Shown one piece after another: positions 25,501 to 40,800 of a stretch of 64,000 bases of DNA; position 1 is the first letter of the stretch; each line of letters opens with the position of its first letter. The notes under the pieces were generated by a model. That model ran no database searches, was not told where the DNA came from, and saw only the letters and a list, made by a program, of their open reading frames with translations. This DNA is from Ficedula albicollis (taxonomy: Eukaryota; Chordata; Aves; Passeriformes; Muscicapidae): the NCBI RefSeq assembly GCF_000247815.1, contig NC_021692.1:5468461-5532460 (forward strand), read 5' to 3'. The translations under genes and the position numbers were made by a program.

Positions 25501-28496
25501 GCAAAGAAAAGAGGCAAACCATAATTATTTATTACTTCAGCAGTATTCTTACAGCATCTGAGGAGCTTTGCAGTTTTGAGAGGTGCTGATTTTTCACCCT
25601 TTTGTAGAAAGGATAATTTATACCTGTTTGGTGACACTTATTCTTTCAGAGACCAGGAGCATCTTGATTTACCATAAGAATCATGCAGTATTTTCACTCA
25701 GGTAACAACACGTAAATTTTGATTATAACAATTGTATTTGTATGCAAAAATTAATTACTTTAAGAAGTGAAATTGTCCAAAGCTTCACCTAACTCAGGAT
25801 GCTCCCTACAAAGGGGTTAATGCCAGCTGATTGAGAAAAAGGTGCAAGAAATTTTGCAATGGAGAACTATGGAGCAACCTTTCTACAGAGAGGTTTTCTG
25901 TAGCACTAACCCAGCTGGAACTCCAAAGTGGACTGACAAAAAACCATTAAAATTGCTTTGATTAATTATCTATATCAAATCTTCAAGTATTCACGGGTAT
26001 TTACAGCTAAGCTTTTAGTTATAAACAATATTTTTGCAGTATATAGAGACAGTTAAACATATCTGGTAAGTCCACTTAATTCTGGTGATTTGCACATTCA
26101 TCCACTCAACAGTACAAACTACAGCAGTTCATGGATCTGTGCAAAAAATTAAAATTAAAAATGAAAAATAAATTTTTAAAAAATATATATTTTAAAAATA
26201 AAACAAAGATAATGCCTGTACAGCAGCTTCCAGCACAGGATTATATGAGGACAGCAGAATAAACCACCCTGTTGCACACAGCAATGTGGGACTCTTCTGC
26301 CAGGTTTTAAAATGCAGCAAAACTGATTTGTCCAGTGAGATTTACAAACCAAAGCCCACCCACCCCACCTGGAACAACCTCTCCAACCATCTCCAGTGCT
26401 CAGGATCCCTCCTCATAAGGGCAGTGTAACTGCTCACTCAGACTTCTCACTGGAGAAAGAGATATAATTGTCACTGGATCAGAAACAGGAACTATTGCAA
26501 CAGCTGGATTTTTACAAAAGAATAGGTGTGGTGATAGCACTGGCTGTGTGGAAATGTGCTATAAACACTTCTGACTGGTCCACTTTCCTTACCCAAATTC
26601 CATGGATTTGAAGACATGGCAGAGCACAGACCTGTGGACAGAAATTCCCTTAAGCTCTCATGAAACAGAGAATGGATAAAAATTAGAATGCAAGGGAAAA
26701 AATACAGATTCCTAGGAGAGGATGAGATCTCAATGTGTATTTTATTAAAAAAAAAACCAAACCATGTTTAGTTATTAGAATTGCACCACTGGTAAAAGCA
26801 TGTAAGAGAAATCTAAGGAGGAAAAGCAGTATCTGTATGATAAGAATGTGCAATGGGAAAATTAAAGATATCATTCACAATTATGTAATTTTTGATATAA
26901 TTAATTCACACTGCAACTAGTCCAAAAACAAAATCTCAATGCAGCTATTTTCTTAAAGAAGCAAAATGTGATTTACTATTTGCTATCAATCTCAAAATGT
27001 TATTTTTGTTCATCACAGATTTTTTTTTCTGTATGATCCAGTGTTAGCTGAAAATTTTCTACAAAATCTCATAAGATTGAGAAATTTTCCTTTGTAAAAC
27101 ATGGACTTTTCTTTTTTTTTTTTAATCCTTTATGTATAGTATCCTTTTTTTGCATAATGTACTAAGTGGTCATTCTTTTCCACATAAATGGTGTATTCCC
27201 AATAGGACATTTTAATCTCTGCTAAGCCTAAAAGCAAAGTCTAACAAAAAAAAATTAAAATAAAAAAAAAAAGCAACTTGCCTACTATAAATCTCACTTA
27301 GATTTAATGACTAAAATATTGTGTCTAACTGCTTTTGAAATCTGGAGGCAACTTTGCAAATATCTAATAAACTTGTGGTGTTTCTTAAGCACTTAGATTT
27401 AATCAGTATTTTCCAGATGGGGATGCTGGATGAATCTCTAGCCTCAAGAACATTGACATCCCCATCTGCAATGTGGTTCCACAGATTTTAACAGGATAAT
27501 CCCTGTCCACATTTCAGGGGTGGAACAGAAATTTCCCCATGATTACTGAAAAGAATATTAGCAACTTGGGACGGTAATTCAAGAATAATTTATTCTAATT
27601 TCAGTAAATTTTTTATTTTGTTATTTGTAAATTTCAAGGTGATAAATTAAAGCTGTAGTACATCATAAAGGTTATTTCAAAACAAACATTTGATTATTAT
27701 AAATCAAAGGCTTAACCACACCAGGATCTAATAGTTTTTCATAGCAACCTGAATAATAGCCAATCCACTTTCCTACAGTTTAATTGGCAAACCTGCTCTT
27801 TCTTTTACTAATTAAAGGTAACCACACCTCCCTTCAGAAAACATGACAGAAGGAACACTTTGGTTTAAATTCTAGGGAAGCAAGAATCTACTGGGGCAAG
27901 AGTTTGCAGAAAAAAAATATTGGCCTCTTTTATATTTTTTTGTTGTTGTTGTTTGTTGTGTTTTGTGGGGTGTTTTGTTTATTTTATTACAATGTATTTG
28001 TGCAGGATAGGTTTTAATTGAAAATTTGCTATAATGCTGTGGGTTGTTTTACTATAAACCTATTTTGGTTGCCAAGCAATCTCACCTTTTAGCAAGGTAT
28101 AAACAAATATTGGAAAAAAACCCCAGATTTAGACCTGTGATAAGAGGAAAAGTGATGCAATACTGTATCTCCACTTACTTTTCAATATCAATTAGGTTTC
28201 AGTATATGAGTTCTGGTGGGAAATTATTCCATTTTGGGAACATCTCTCCTGCCTGGTTTACATGAGGTCCCATCTGCAAGACAGAAATTGCAATTTTTAT
28301 GCTTCCTTATTATTTTTTTTTGTACTTTCTCTTTCATGCCAACCCTTCCAGAGCAGTGATGGACGCTGTGAGGAAAATACGAAAAGAATGCTCTGGAAAC
28401 TTTGGCTTTGTGACTACCTTTATAAGCAAAGCTGGGAAAAAACAAGTTCTAAGCCACAGAATTGCTACTTGTTAGGATCCTGAGGGAAAGAGCACA
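19511..28496. other. Long intergenic stretch upstream of GNB1
   Basis: AT-rich, gene-poor DNA. Local features are minor: a 22-bp duplication at about 23411-23461 (GGGAAATATGAGGCTTTAAA), a 19-bp near-repeat at 24390-24430 and a strongly AT-rich patch at 26140-26210. A 113-codon open frame at 22453-22791 has no ATG near its start and no recognisable motif. No tRNA, rRNA or known ncRNA was recognised. Confidence 0.4.
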
Positions 28497-28865
28497 GAAC
28501 CACAGATTTGTTAGGGTTGGAAGGGCCCTCTGGAGATCACCCTGGCAAAGGCAGAGTCCCCTGGAACAGATGGAATAGAACAGTGTCGAAGTGGGTTTGG
28601 GTGGCTCCAGAAAAGGAGACTCCACGCCCTCCCTGCCACCCTCACGGAGAGAAGCTCTTCCTCATGCTGAGGCGGAACTTCTGGTTTAGTTTCCAGTCAT
28701 TGCTCCTCGTCCTGTCGCTGGGCACCGCTGAGGCGTCTGGCACCATCCTCTGACGCCCCCCGGAGATATTTTTATTCACTAATGAGATCCCTCCTCAATG
28801 TTCCCTTCCCAGACTAACCAGGCCCAGCTCCCGCAGTCTCTCCTCACTGATGATTTGAAGGCATT
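28497..28865 (-). mobile_element. CR1 LINE 3' fragment
   Basis: The sequence has the classic avian CR1 3' end, reverse-complemented: TTGTTAGGGTTGGAAGGGCC, CTCTGGAGATCACCC, CCACCCTCACGGAGAGAAGC, TTCCTCATGCTGAGGCGGAA, then the CCGGAGATATTTTTATTC and CCAGGCCCAGCTCCCGCAGT blocks near the end. It is less diverged than the copy at 19070 and has no intact reverse transcriptase. It lies immediately upstream of the GC island taken as the GNB1 promoter. Confidence 0.92.
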
Positions 28866-29110
28866 TATCGCTTGCCAGCCTCTTGCGAGCAGCATTTTAA
28901 GGCCTGTGGCCTCTCCCGCCCTTTCCCGCTCGGCGGCCCGGAGCGCTCCCATTTAACGTGGTGCGCAGGCTCTGCCTCTCCCAGCCCCGAGTTTAAACAC
29001 CATTCGTGGGCTCTATTTCGTGTCTTTTTGTTCCCGTCCGGCCCTTTCAGACTTGTTTTCGGCCTGCAAGGCAGCCGCCATCCCCCCGCGCGCCGCCCGC
29101 CCTCGCCCTT

Positions 29111-29953
<843 letters not shown>

Positions 29954-30326
29954 ACCGGGGGCCCCCCCGGGCCGCCGCCTCCTCATCGCCCCCGTTCTCG
30001 GCGGCCCTCGGTATGGCGGGGTTGGAAATAGCCCCCCTCCCCCGCGCTTCCCACCTCCTCGGGGCTCCAGCTTCCCCTAAAAAAGAAGTGTGTTTGTAGC
30101 TGGAGGAGGAGGGGAAAAAGGTGGGGGTGGGACTGATTCCCTCTCGAAGGCTTCCAGGCGAAAAGGGAGGAGACCTCGGATCTTGCGGGGTTCCATTTTT
30201 AATTATAATTACGCTGTAGTGGTCTCTGCTAGACGGTTTTGGGGTCTTGTCTTAAGCCACAAAAGGCGAGTTTCCCCAGCGATCCAGCCGGCAGAGGGAA
30301 TATTTGGAGAGAGATTCAAGGGAGGC

Positions 30327-30469
<143 letters not shown>

Positions 30470-33400
30470 GCAATGGTGTGGCTGTAATGGTGGAAAACTG
30501 ATTAAGAGGAGCCGGGGGTGAGACAAACAGGGTAAGGCTGCTTCCAGCACCGCCAGCCAGCCGAGGGCTCGCAGATGGGGCTCATGCTGGGTGTGCTGGG
30601 CGAGGGAGGGGTAGGGAAGGTTTTGTTCTCGTTAGAACCGGAACCGAGGATGGATTCAAACCGCATTTTTGTTCCCCCATGTATTACGGTGCTGCATATT
30701 TTTGTGTGCCCGTAGCAGCGATAACGAAGATCATGGAGGGTGTTTGCTACAATAGAAAGATGGAGTTTTTCCTCCTTGGAAATGTTGTTTAAAATATTGC
30801 TTCGATTCAATTTTTATCGAAAGGATTTCAGCGTTATTTTTATTATTTTTTAATCTATGCAAAGGATATTGAACGTGTAGGATTTTTAATCCTACAGCTT
30901 TGTAGGGAACGAAGATGTGTAAAGCCTTGCATGTAAATATGAAAGAGATGAGGCGTTTTATTAACAAAAAAATCTTGTCCAGAAGAAAATCAGGATGATG
31001 TAGAGGTTGTTGTAAGATGTCAATTTATCATTCCTGAAGATGAACTGAAATTTTAACGAATGTGATATTTCATTATTCTCTAACAAAGTCATGGCTGGGA
31101 CTCGTTTAAAACCAGGCATCCTTTCTAGGATGTGCCGACTGCCACGTTATTATGTATTGTCTCCAGAGGAGGAAATAGGAGGAAAGCACTGTAAATGTAA
31201 GGCTTAAGTGATTATTGAAACAGCTTTTCAGAATAGTTGGCTCAACTTGGAGAGGTGATTTAAGACTGAAAAATTAAACATTTTGCTGCTGTAGGATATC
31301 TGCACCTAATCGTGGGAGATTTATCCCATATTTTAAGCTGATCTGGACACGAGGATGTGAATCAAGGCAAAATGCTGTCGATGTGTATGTGAAATACGTG
31401 TGAGGAAACGAAGATGATATGTTAATACCTCGATCCGTCCCCAAATGTGATAGATCCGAGTTTATTTCTCTCCCTTGTGTGCTTGAGGAGAGGAGAAGGA
31501 GAAGGGGTGATAATAGTGTGGTTGTTTTGGTGGCTGCAGATTAGCCAGGGTGTCTGTTTGATTTTCTTTTTGCTGTGAATGAATGGATCTCTCTGTGCCT
31601 GGGCCCAGTAGCTGCAACAAGATGGCGTTTGCAGCAAGGCAGCTCTCATTTTTCAACTCCTCCTCACCCCAGCTTTGCCAAACTAGATCTTATTTCGTAA
31701 TTGTGTTTTAGATTTACTTTCTCGTTCTCTTTGCTTTCTTCTCTTCTGGGGTGGGGGTAGGAGGAGCATTTGGAAGATTGCTGTGAGAAATCTGTGGGTT
31801 TTTTTTTTTTTTCTTAATTTTTTTGAGCTCCTCCAAATAGGAACTAGATGGGAAGAGTAAATAGTTTTATTGAAATATTCACATAGGCTCTTAAATGAAT
31901 AAAGGAGTGACACAATTTTCATTTTTACTTTGCAGTGTCTGCTTAATACCACCAAAATGTTCCTGGCTTTTATTAAGCCTGTTGCTAAAAAACAGTTTTT
32001 AAACAGAGAGCACAGGTATATAAAGGCTGCTGGGCCGTGGGTCTCTGCTGGCCAGGTAATCTCAGATCAGAGCCTGTGCAGACAGGTGTCTGTCTGTGAC
32101 ACAAAGGAGTCTCCTGTCTGCTCAGAACACTCCCAATTTGTGGAGGGTTTAAGGCTGCTGCTGACCCAGAATTACTGCCATCCTCTGGATAACTGTTCTT
32201 TTAATGGGCAGGAATAAGAAAGGCTTGGGGGATGTTAAACAGCTCTGTGTCTGAGTAGGCTGCTTCAGAACGACGTTACAAATTTCTAAAGCCTTTTATG
32301 TGTGATTTTTAGTACCTTTTAAGAAAAATGGACTTTTGGTTTCTAACTCCTGGGATACTTCACTATAGTGCCAAACTCCTTGACTTTGGTAGCCTAAATA
32401 AAATACTTGGTTAATATTTGATATACTGGACTCAGGCTTAAAACAATATATTTCCCAGCAAGAAAAATAGGAAATGTTTGTTATGTCTCCTGTATTCAAG
32501 TGACCTCCAAACCTTTGATAATATCAAACATTTTAGTACTGTTTATCTATTACCTAATGTATAATCAGTTGTTTGTTAGTTTACTGTAGTAACCCAGCTG
32601 TAGCTCATGCAGAAGGGAGCTGGGAAGCAGCAGAGCTGATTTTCAGTTGAGGCTTGCATGCTGGTTTTTTTTTAATTTAAAAAAAAGCTGAAATTAGCTG
32701 AATGCATTTTACTTCTCTTTTGTTTCAAGAACTTTTTTTTTTTTTACTTAAGAATACTGTCCAATAACTGTTAGTTCCATTTGATGTTCATATCCTGTTA
32801 AACCTGAAATTACTTGTGCAATTTTTTTGTTACTACTGCTTCGGCCTTTTAGTACAGGATCAGAAAGGAGCAGAGTGAAGTGAGATTCTCTTTTGGGTAA
32901 GATAAATTACATTTATCCTTGTTGAGTCCTTGCAGCTGCTAAGTCAGTATGTAGCAGGCATCCTAGCATGAAATCTTTGACAAACACGGTAAATTAAAAT
33001 TCCACAGGAAATCTTAGCAGAACAGTTTTTTAAATCACCTCCGTGCCTCATGGAAATGTGGAGATGCTGTATTTGGACTTAATGGGAATTCTTGTGTAAG
33101 TAATCAATGAAGTTCTGCATAATCAGGGAGTGGATAGAATTTTGTGTAGCATTATTCTTAATATCATCCCAGCAGAAACACTCCACAGCTGTTAAAAATT
33201 TTAGTATTTGAACCATTAAACTAGTTTACTTAGAATAAGAAAATCCTTCAAGTAAGGCAATTTCAAGGCCCTTTAATTATAGTAGAAATATATATTGTGT
33301 TTGTAGGATGCCTTTTCCTGAAATGAAGCAAGATGTTGGCTGCTCTGTGTAACTTCCTGGTGCCTTGGAGGCTTCGATTTGGTCATGTGGAAAACAACTA

Positions 33401-34394
33401 AACTGCTTCTTCTTAAATAGTAACTTAGTTATGATTTCTCAATCCCTGTGAAACCAGATGCCAATTCATCTGAAACTTTTGTTGTTTTTGTAGATTCCTA
33501 CCAGGCCTGGAGCTGTGGTTGGGGATGTTAAGCAAGTGTTGGGTTCAGCTGGTTTTATAGTTACTGCAATAAAAAATTGGAGTTGTTTGCGCTCTGTGAA
33601 ACCAGCGGTAGATTTGTCTCCTCCACACGGGGCTCAGCTCATGTTCTAGGCACTGAATTGGATTAAATTCTTACTGTCCATGGATTTTGGCTCTCAGCAT
33701 TAGTGGATTGGTAATTGATATTCTCAATTTTAATATCCAGTTTTAGCCATATGGTACACCGTATTGTCTCAGCAATTGCATTCAGCGCTGCTTTGTTAGG
33801 AGCCAGTTGAAATGGGAGATTTGGCATTCCAGTTGTTGAATTACCTTTAGGTGAGTTGTCCTTGGAGTCTCTAATGCCTGTGGTCATGGCAGAATTTTAG
33901 ATGGGATCTTTTTTTTTTTTTTTACAGGATTTTACTGGTTATGTGGCAAAAAAAAAAATATAACCTTGAAAGCAACTTGCTTGCATTAATGAAATGTTTC
34001 TTAAGCATGTGACTGAAGATAAAGTGGGCAGTTTTTGAAGGGAGTCTCTTGGTTGCTTCAAGTGCAGACTGAAAATGAAAAGAATACATACTCCATTCAA
34101 AATGTTTTTTTTCTCCCTACTGATAAAGTTGGAACTAGTATTAGCCAAGGTCATGATAAAAAACAAAAATACCCCCAAGCCCCTATGTTTCTATTTAACA
34201 TAGTGTCTCAATTTATTATTTCTTCACAGGGTGTCCAGTGTGCTGGGGATTTTGTGAGTGTGGATTTGTTTTTCACCAAACAGAAATATATGCAGAATCC
34301 ATAGATACTTGAGCCAACTGGTAGTTGAGCAGAACATTAAGAGGTTTTTAAAAGCTTTGAGCTGGCTATGAGCAGTACCTTTATTTGAGATGCC

Positions 34395-34690
34395 AAAATA
34401 ATCAACATAAATTACTCTGAAAGGCTTCCTAGTACAAAGATATGGACCCTCCAAGATAGGTTTTGAGGCAGAATGCTGCATTTTTAGTAAAATAATAGAG
34501 GATTTCTGGGTCGAGAGAAAGGAGATGGTTAGCCTTGGAATAAAAATAATCAACATAAATTACTCTGAAAGGCTTCCTAGTACAAAGATATGGACCCTCC
34601 AAGATAGGTTTTGAGGCAGAATGCTGCATTTTAAGTAAAATAATAGAGGATTTCTGGGTCAAGAGAAAGGAGATGGTTTGCCTTGGAATT
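34395..34690. repeat. 148-bp tandem duplication
   Basis: Copies at 34395-34542 and 34543-34690 begin AAAATAATCAACATAAATTA and differ at only a handful of bases (TTTTAGT/TTTAAGT, GTCGAGAG/GTCAAGAG, GGTTAG/GGTTTG). Confidence 0.95.
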
Positions 34691-34800
34691 GAAATACACA
34701 CTTAAAAATAATTTTGTGAACATAAAAATCAGATCTTCTTGGCCCCTTTGTTTAACAGCTGGCCTTCTAAAATGAGTTATTTGCAATATCTTGTAAGAGT

Positions 34801-34827
34801 ATTCATTTGTATGAAATACAAATGAAT
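34801..34827. repeat. Short perfect hairpin, 12-bp arms, 3-nt loop
   Basis: ATTCATTTGTAT, GAA, ATACAAATGAAT. A second, weaker 6-bp inverted pair (TTAATG...CATTAA) follows. AT-rich, so it could arise by chance. Confidence 0.7.
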
Positions 34828-37800
34828 TAATGTATGAATGCATTAATACTTGTCCACTGCATTTATTGGAGTGGTGTAGAATATGTTATGATTTGTTAGT
34901 GTGTTGAAATACAATGGAATATTTCTGCCTGTCTGGAGGGTTTGGGTGTACTGGTTACAGGGGGTGATGTTTGCCTTGCCCAGTGTATTCTTAGACATGC
35001 AGGAATTTTCTGTCTTGAACCCAGCTAGGGAGTAATGACAATATTCTTGGTGCCATCTGGAAGCAGCCAAGATGTGGTGTCGCTTGCTATGTATATCTTA
35101 CTCTCCCTTTTAGTGGGGGTGCTGGAATTAGATGCCTACATGGGAATTTTTTTTATGTGTTAGCCAAAAAAAAATACTTTTCTGGGGATGTTATGGAAGT
35201 GTAATTTGTAAGGAGCCATGGAAATAATAACTTCTAAATTCTCTCCAGGATTTTCAGTGCTGGCCTAAAGTGGCAGAAAATAAGGATGGGTTCAGGTGTT
35301 ACACATTGACCAGGTTATTGATATTTGGGGGTGGACACAGGAATAAGGGCTTGAGAAAGCAGTTCAAAAGCAAATGTTGAGATTTAAGTCTTGTTAAAAT
35401 CTGATCAAGTAACTCCAGCAGGTTTAAAATTGGAATCCTTTGGAAGGTGTTGCAGACATTTTGAAGACTTGGCTTTGAACTAATGAATATATTCCCTCTG
35501 TCACATATTCCATGGTAACTAAGAATTGTTGAAAACAAGGTGTTTTTATCATGAAGGGAAGACCTACAGTTATTTCTGCATTTGATGAGCCTGAAGGGTT
35601 AAAATTTGATCTTCCTGTGCTGTGTCTCTTTTGGAATCTTAATAATGGATAAGTGAAAATGAGGCTGAAGACCTGAGGAAGGTGATCTGAGGGAGCTTAA
35701 AGGAGACAAGCTGTAAGGGAGCTCTGTGACTGAAGGTGGTAAAGATAGGCTAAACCTTGGAGTTATTTTCATAGATTGTATTTAGAGCTTAATGAGGGAA
35801 AAATTAGTAGCATATAATACATTGAAGGGAAAGAGGCTGATAAAAAATCTAGTTGCCATTATAATGGGAAATATAATTCATTTCTCTAATTAGTTTGCCT
35901 AAAACTGCTTCATTAAAAATGAGTATATTAATTTGAGGAGGTAGTATATCAGCTTGTCAAATCACTGCAATTTCTAAAGGTTCTCTGTTTAGAAGAGAAA
36001 TACATTCTAGATGTTATAAGGATTAACTGAATTGTGTATAGTTAAATATTTTTTATGTGTGTTCCTACCTTGATCTGAAGGTTTGCCTACAATTTAATGC
36101 CAGTTATGTTTATCATTTTTTTTTCAGATGAGAACATTTTTGATGTCTTCTTGAAAACTGCAGTAATGCCTGCCAGCACTCCCCAAAAAAAGAAAATATT
36201 AATTATCTGTAATTAGATAGATTAGATAATTTTTTGTAGCTTTATGTAACATGGTCCTATATTCAAAGCTATGTATAGATTTTTGTCACTATTTTAAGCT
36301 TGTTCTTTTTTTTCCCCCAGCAAAGGGAAAGAAAAAAAAAAAGTAAAACCAAAATACTTCTCTTTGGAAACTCAGAACTCCATCCAAACTCCTGCATGCT
36401 GTGTATGAAAGTAGGTTTAGGGAATATTTTATCAGCTCAGATATCAGTGCTGATTGGGTTCATCCTCTTTACAAAATCAAACTGTGCTGGGGATGAGGGA
36501 ATAAAGAAGAAATGTCAAGGCTTTCTGTATGACTTTGAGACAGGCAGCTGTGGGTGTTGGCCTTCACTGACAGGAAAGGGATGCCTTGTCTTCTGTTCCT
36601 TGTTTTGTCTTCTGTTACAGTAACCTTAATTACGGCAGCTGATGCCAGTTATTTTCTTTCTTAAGGAAAAAGAGTTTCTGCTGAACTGTTCATTCTGTAC
36701 ATCTCGATTTTCTTACTGCATTTCTGCTTTTTTTTTGCCTGGCTTGGGTTAGATGCAGGGAACCATTTTAAAAGTCTTCTCAGGCACATGTGCTTTGTGT
36801 TTATCCTGCCATTTCAGGATTTACTAAAATCTGTCAATAAATAGAGGTTATCTAAAATTACTTGCAAAACCATGAAGTTATTTGACAAGCTGAGTGGGTT
36901 TTGTTTTATTTTTGTGAAACGTTGAAATTTCCAGCACTGATCTGACAGAAGAATCCTTAATTGTGTGCCTCAAAATTGGAGTTTAATTCCATGGGAACAG
37001 AAATGCACATGGCCATTATTAATGGGGTGTTTCTCACTGTAAGGACTTTCTGACTGGCACATCTGTGCTAACATGGGATATTTTCCCAGATTTCTTTTCC
37101 TGGGGCTGACTGGGCAGGATGTTGAGCTTACAGATGTTGTTGGAGATCACATGTCCTGTCCAGATGTGCCTTGCAAGCTTGGGGGTGTTGCTGCCCTTCT
37201 GTAATCTGTGGGAAACGTGGCTTTCTTCTGGAACTGGAGAAATTAAATCTCTTAAATCACACAAAACACTTTGTATTCAGTCCAGCTGTTTGGAGTTTTT
37301 TAGGTATTTGAAGGATTCACCAAAACAGATGAGGAACAGGAGGTGGGTCAAAGCTCCAAGGTTAAAACCATACAGAAGATGACATAAATGTGACTTTTTT
37401 GTTGATGCTGAGATCTTAAAAGTCCATGTTTGGTTATCTTCAGAAGTAAAATTTGTAAGGCCAGGCAGAAATGTTCACTCTGTTGTCCCTGAACTTATTT
37501 CTTAGTTTGAAATTTGTGTAATACTGATATTTCCTAGTAAGATCTTTGTGGTGCAACCCAGTGCAGAAAATCTGGTTTAGTCATAGGTGTGAAGTTCTGT
37601 CCTGTTTAACTTTACCTTAATTACATTTGAGCTGATACATCTTGGTTAACACCACGTGGTTCAAGGTATGTGTTGAATGTAACAATGCTTGAATCTCAAA
37701 ATAAAAAAGTAAACTTATGTTTCAGTATTAAAATATTTAAAAAAGAGTATAACTGTATAGTACAAAACTTGCTACATTTTGTTTCCAGTAAATAATGTAA

Positions 37801-40800
37801 CAGTGCTAAGCAGAGCAGGCCTAGGCCTGCCTCAAGATGCTGAGAAGAAATCTGTTTATGATCCTCTTGCATTTTATCGTTTTGGCTCCCAGAACTCTGG
37901 GGAGTTTTGCTGTTTTTCAGATAGCCTAACAAACGTGTTGGGAGGTTGGTGTGGTAATTTTCTCCATTTGTCTAGAAAAACAAAGTAGATGTGATAGTCT
38001 GCTGAAACCTTTGGTGCTTGAAATAAGCTGATACTGTACTAATTAAGGAGCTGTCTTTGTTGGAACATATGTTTGCTCTTGCTGCTGCAGGTTCTCTGGG
38101 AAGTGGCAGGGCTCTGAAGATAGGCTGCTGTCTGTGTAACAAAGGTGGTGTCTGTACAAAGATCAGCAGCGGGCTGCTTGATGCTCGTGGCAGTTTGATT
38201 GTGCTGCAGGTTACCAAGAACTGCATGTCACTGCAGCTGTCAGATATTATCTGGCCACTGCCTGAAAACTCACTGTGCAAGTTCCTTGCTGAAAATGCTA
38301 TGTAGTACTCCCAGAAAATGGGACTGGGCAGGAACCATTTAACAAATTTGAATCTTGACAGAGTAGCGGGGTCTTCAGTAGGTGCCTGAGGTGTTGGGGG
38401 GTGGGTTTCTGTGTCTAGAAACTTAAGTATGGACACTTTGGACAGTGAGATCAAATTGGTTGGTTTGACTTAAATTTTTCCTTTCTTCTTCTGAGCATGG
38501 ACAGTAGATGAAGTGTCAGCGTTTCAGGAAGTTTTGAAGTTCAGCATTTCAGGAAGTGCTGTGGTTTATCCTGGAGTTGCTCACTGCTGCTCTGGGCTGG
38601 GGGAGCCTGTGCAGAACTGGCTCTGGGCTGGGAGCTCTGGGCACAGCAGTTCCAGCTGGGAGCACTCAGCAGCTCCAGACAAGCACCCAGTGCTCATCCA
38701 GAGGGGCTGTGCTGGGGCTCCAGGGGCAGGGCAGACCCTCAGGAGCTCCAGGGCTCAACCAGCCTCCCTGGCTGCTGGTTTGGCACCACTTTGCAGGTAT
38801 TTTTTTTCCCATGAAGTAGGTGGGATTTCTGATGTTTTCAGTTTTGTCATTCTCAGTAAATTCCCTTGTATTACTTTATTTTTTTTTTTCCATTTATCGT
38901 GTTTTCGTCTATATTTTGATCACCTAACAAGATAGATACCATCTCCAGGAATGCAACTGATACGTGAAGATTAACGCCAGAATTTTTTGGGGAGTTAATG
39001 CAGATCCTTTGGGAAGAGGAATGTCCAAGGGTGGCAGCTGAGTATTTCCTGCTGTACCTTTGTGCTTTGTGCTGCGATACTGGCCCTGGGCTGTGCTCTC
39101 CTATCAGCACTGAGCATTGTTGCCTTGTGTGTTCCCAAACACTTCTGAGTCTAATGGATTCAAGGTCTCCTGTGTTACTCGACTTTTCAGGCTCAGCCTT
39201 GCTTTGCTTTTCTTCTGTTCCTTCTTTAGTACAAACAGTACATATCAAAACACAGCAATTGGGAGAAATCAATGAGCTACTCAGGGCATAAATCATTGCT
39301 ATCAAAACTAATGGAGCTGCTTGCACACTGATTAAAGATGGGGCATTTTGATTTTGGGGCTAGAGAACGAAGTATAGTCTATTTTAGGTGAAAAGATTAG
39401 AGAAATTCCATATTTTAATCTCTGCTGAGTATCTTCTGTCTGCTATATGCATATAATATATTCTGTTGATTTTTAAGGCTTGCTGAAACGATTCTTATCT
39501 TCAGCTTGGTGTTGGAAAGCAGCTGTTTTTCATGGCATAGCTAAACTTACTCTAACAGTGCTCTGTTAATCTCTTACTGAAGATCACTGTGCTGTTTGAA
39601 CACTAAATTCTTATTTCAGTGAATTAAATGTATTCAGGTTTTTAGCTGGGGCTTGGATAAAGATCTTTTACATGGTTGTAAGGAATTAATATTTTGCTTT
39701 TAGCTGATCTCTGAGGCTTTGTACAGTCTGTGTAGCAGAGGCACAAAGGAGCAGATGGTTTGTTCCAATGTCTTAACTCCCCTATTTTTGTTGGGGCAGA
39801 TGTGACAGCAGCTGTGGAGAGAAGGTAGTTATCAACTCAAGTCCAGCCTGCCTTCAAGAGGGGGTTACTTTTGTTGCTTCTGTTGGATTTTTCTTATTAT
39901 TATTTTTACTTTATAAAAGCTTAACACAGTAAAAGCTTGCTTGCTTTCTCTGAGTGGTTCTGAGGCAGAGCAGGAGGAAGAATCTCAGGTTTCTGAAGTG
40001 CTCTCTCAGGATTCGATCCTGACAATGAAAGGCATTTTGGGTGGAACTCTTGATCCGTATGGAGAAGCACAATTGAGATTTGATAGAATATGGACTGGAA
40101 ACACAATGTGTTTCTCATTAGTGTTTCTCATTAGTGTTCTGAGGGCCTTGGTGCAGTGAGACATGGCAGCATGTGAGCTTCTCAGCCTCACATCAGGGAA
40201 ATGCTTTTCAGAAGCAAAGTTGGCCATTAAAGATCAGATCTGTAAATCTCCCTTACATCAAGAGTAGAGATGCCCCAATTTGATTGGCTCTTCCTCCTTG
40301 TTTTTTAATGGTTTTACTTTTAAGGATGTCAAAAGTAGTGTTGCTAAGTGTAGCTTTCTGGAAGTTGGTTGTATTTTTTAAAAGGGTGTAGACAGGAAGC
40401 AGTTGATTCTCCTTTGACTCAGTTGACTCTTTATTAGCTGGCATATGTAGAACGAAATGGATGATTCAGCTCCTGTTGATAAAATAGCAGAGCTAAAATT
40501 TATGGAAATACAAAATACAATAATGGGGATTTCTGCTGATTTTCTTTGGTTATGCAGGCACAGAGTCTTACTGATTTATTTTTTGTGTTAGTATTTTTCA
40601 TGTCTATTCTGCTATTTTTGTTTCTGGGTTTTTTTTGTGTTGTAAATAAGTGATCACATAGCCCATTTCCTCCTCTAATGTAATAAATATTGTAGTGAAG
40701 ATCTTAATGTACCTGCTGATGTCACTGTGATGGTAATATCTGAACCAGCACATGATTTTTAACAAGGTGAAGATCATTCCAAGACAGATGTTTCGGCAAG

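Noticed and set aside
36300..36623. 107-codon open frame in the GNB1 intron
   Set aside because: Starts in a T-rich tract, has low-complexity Lys runs and no family resemblance.
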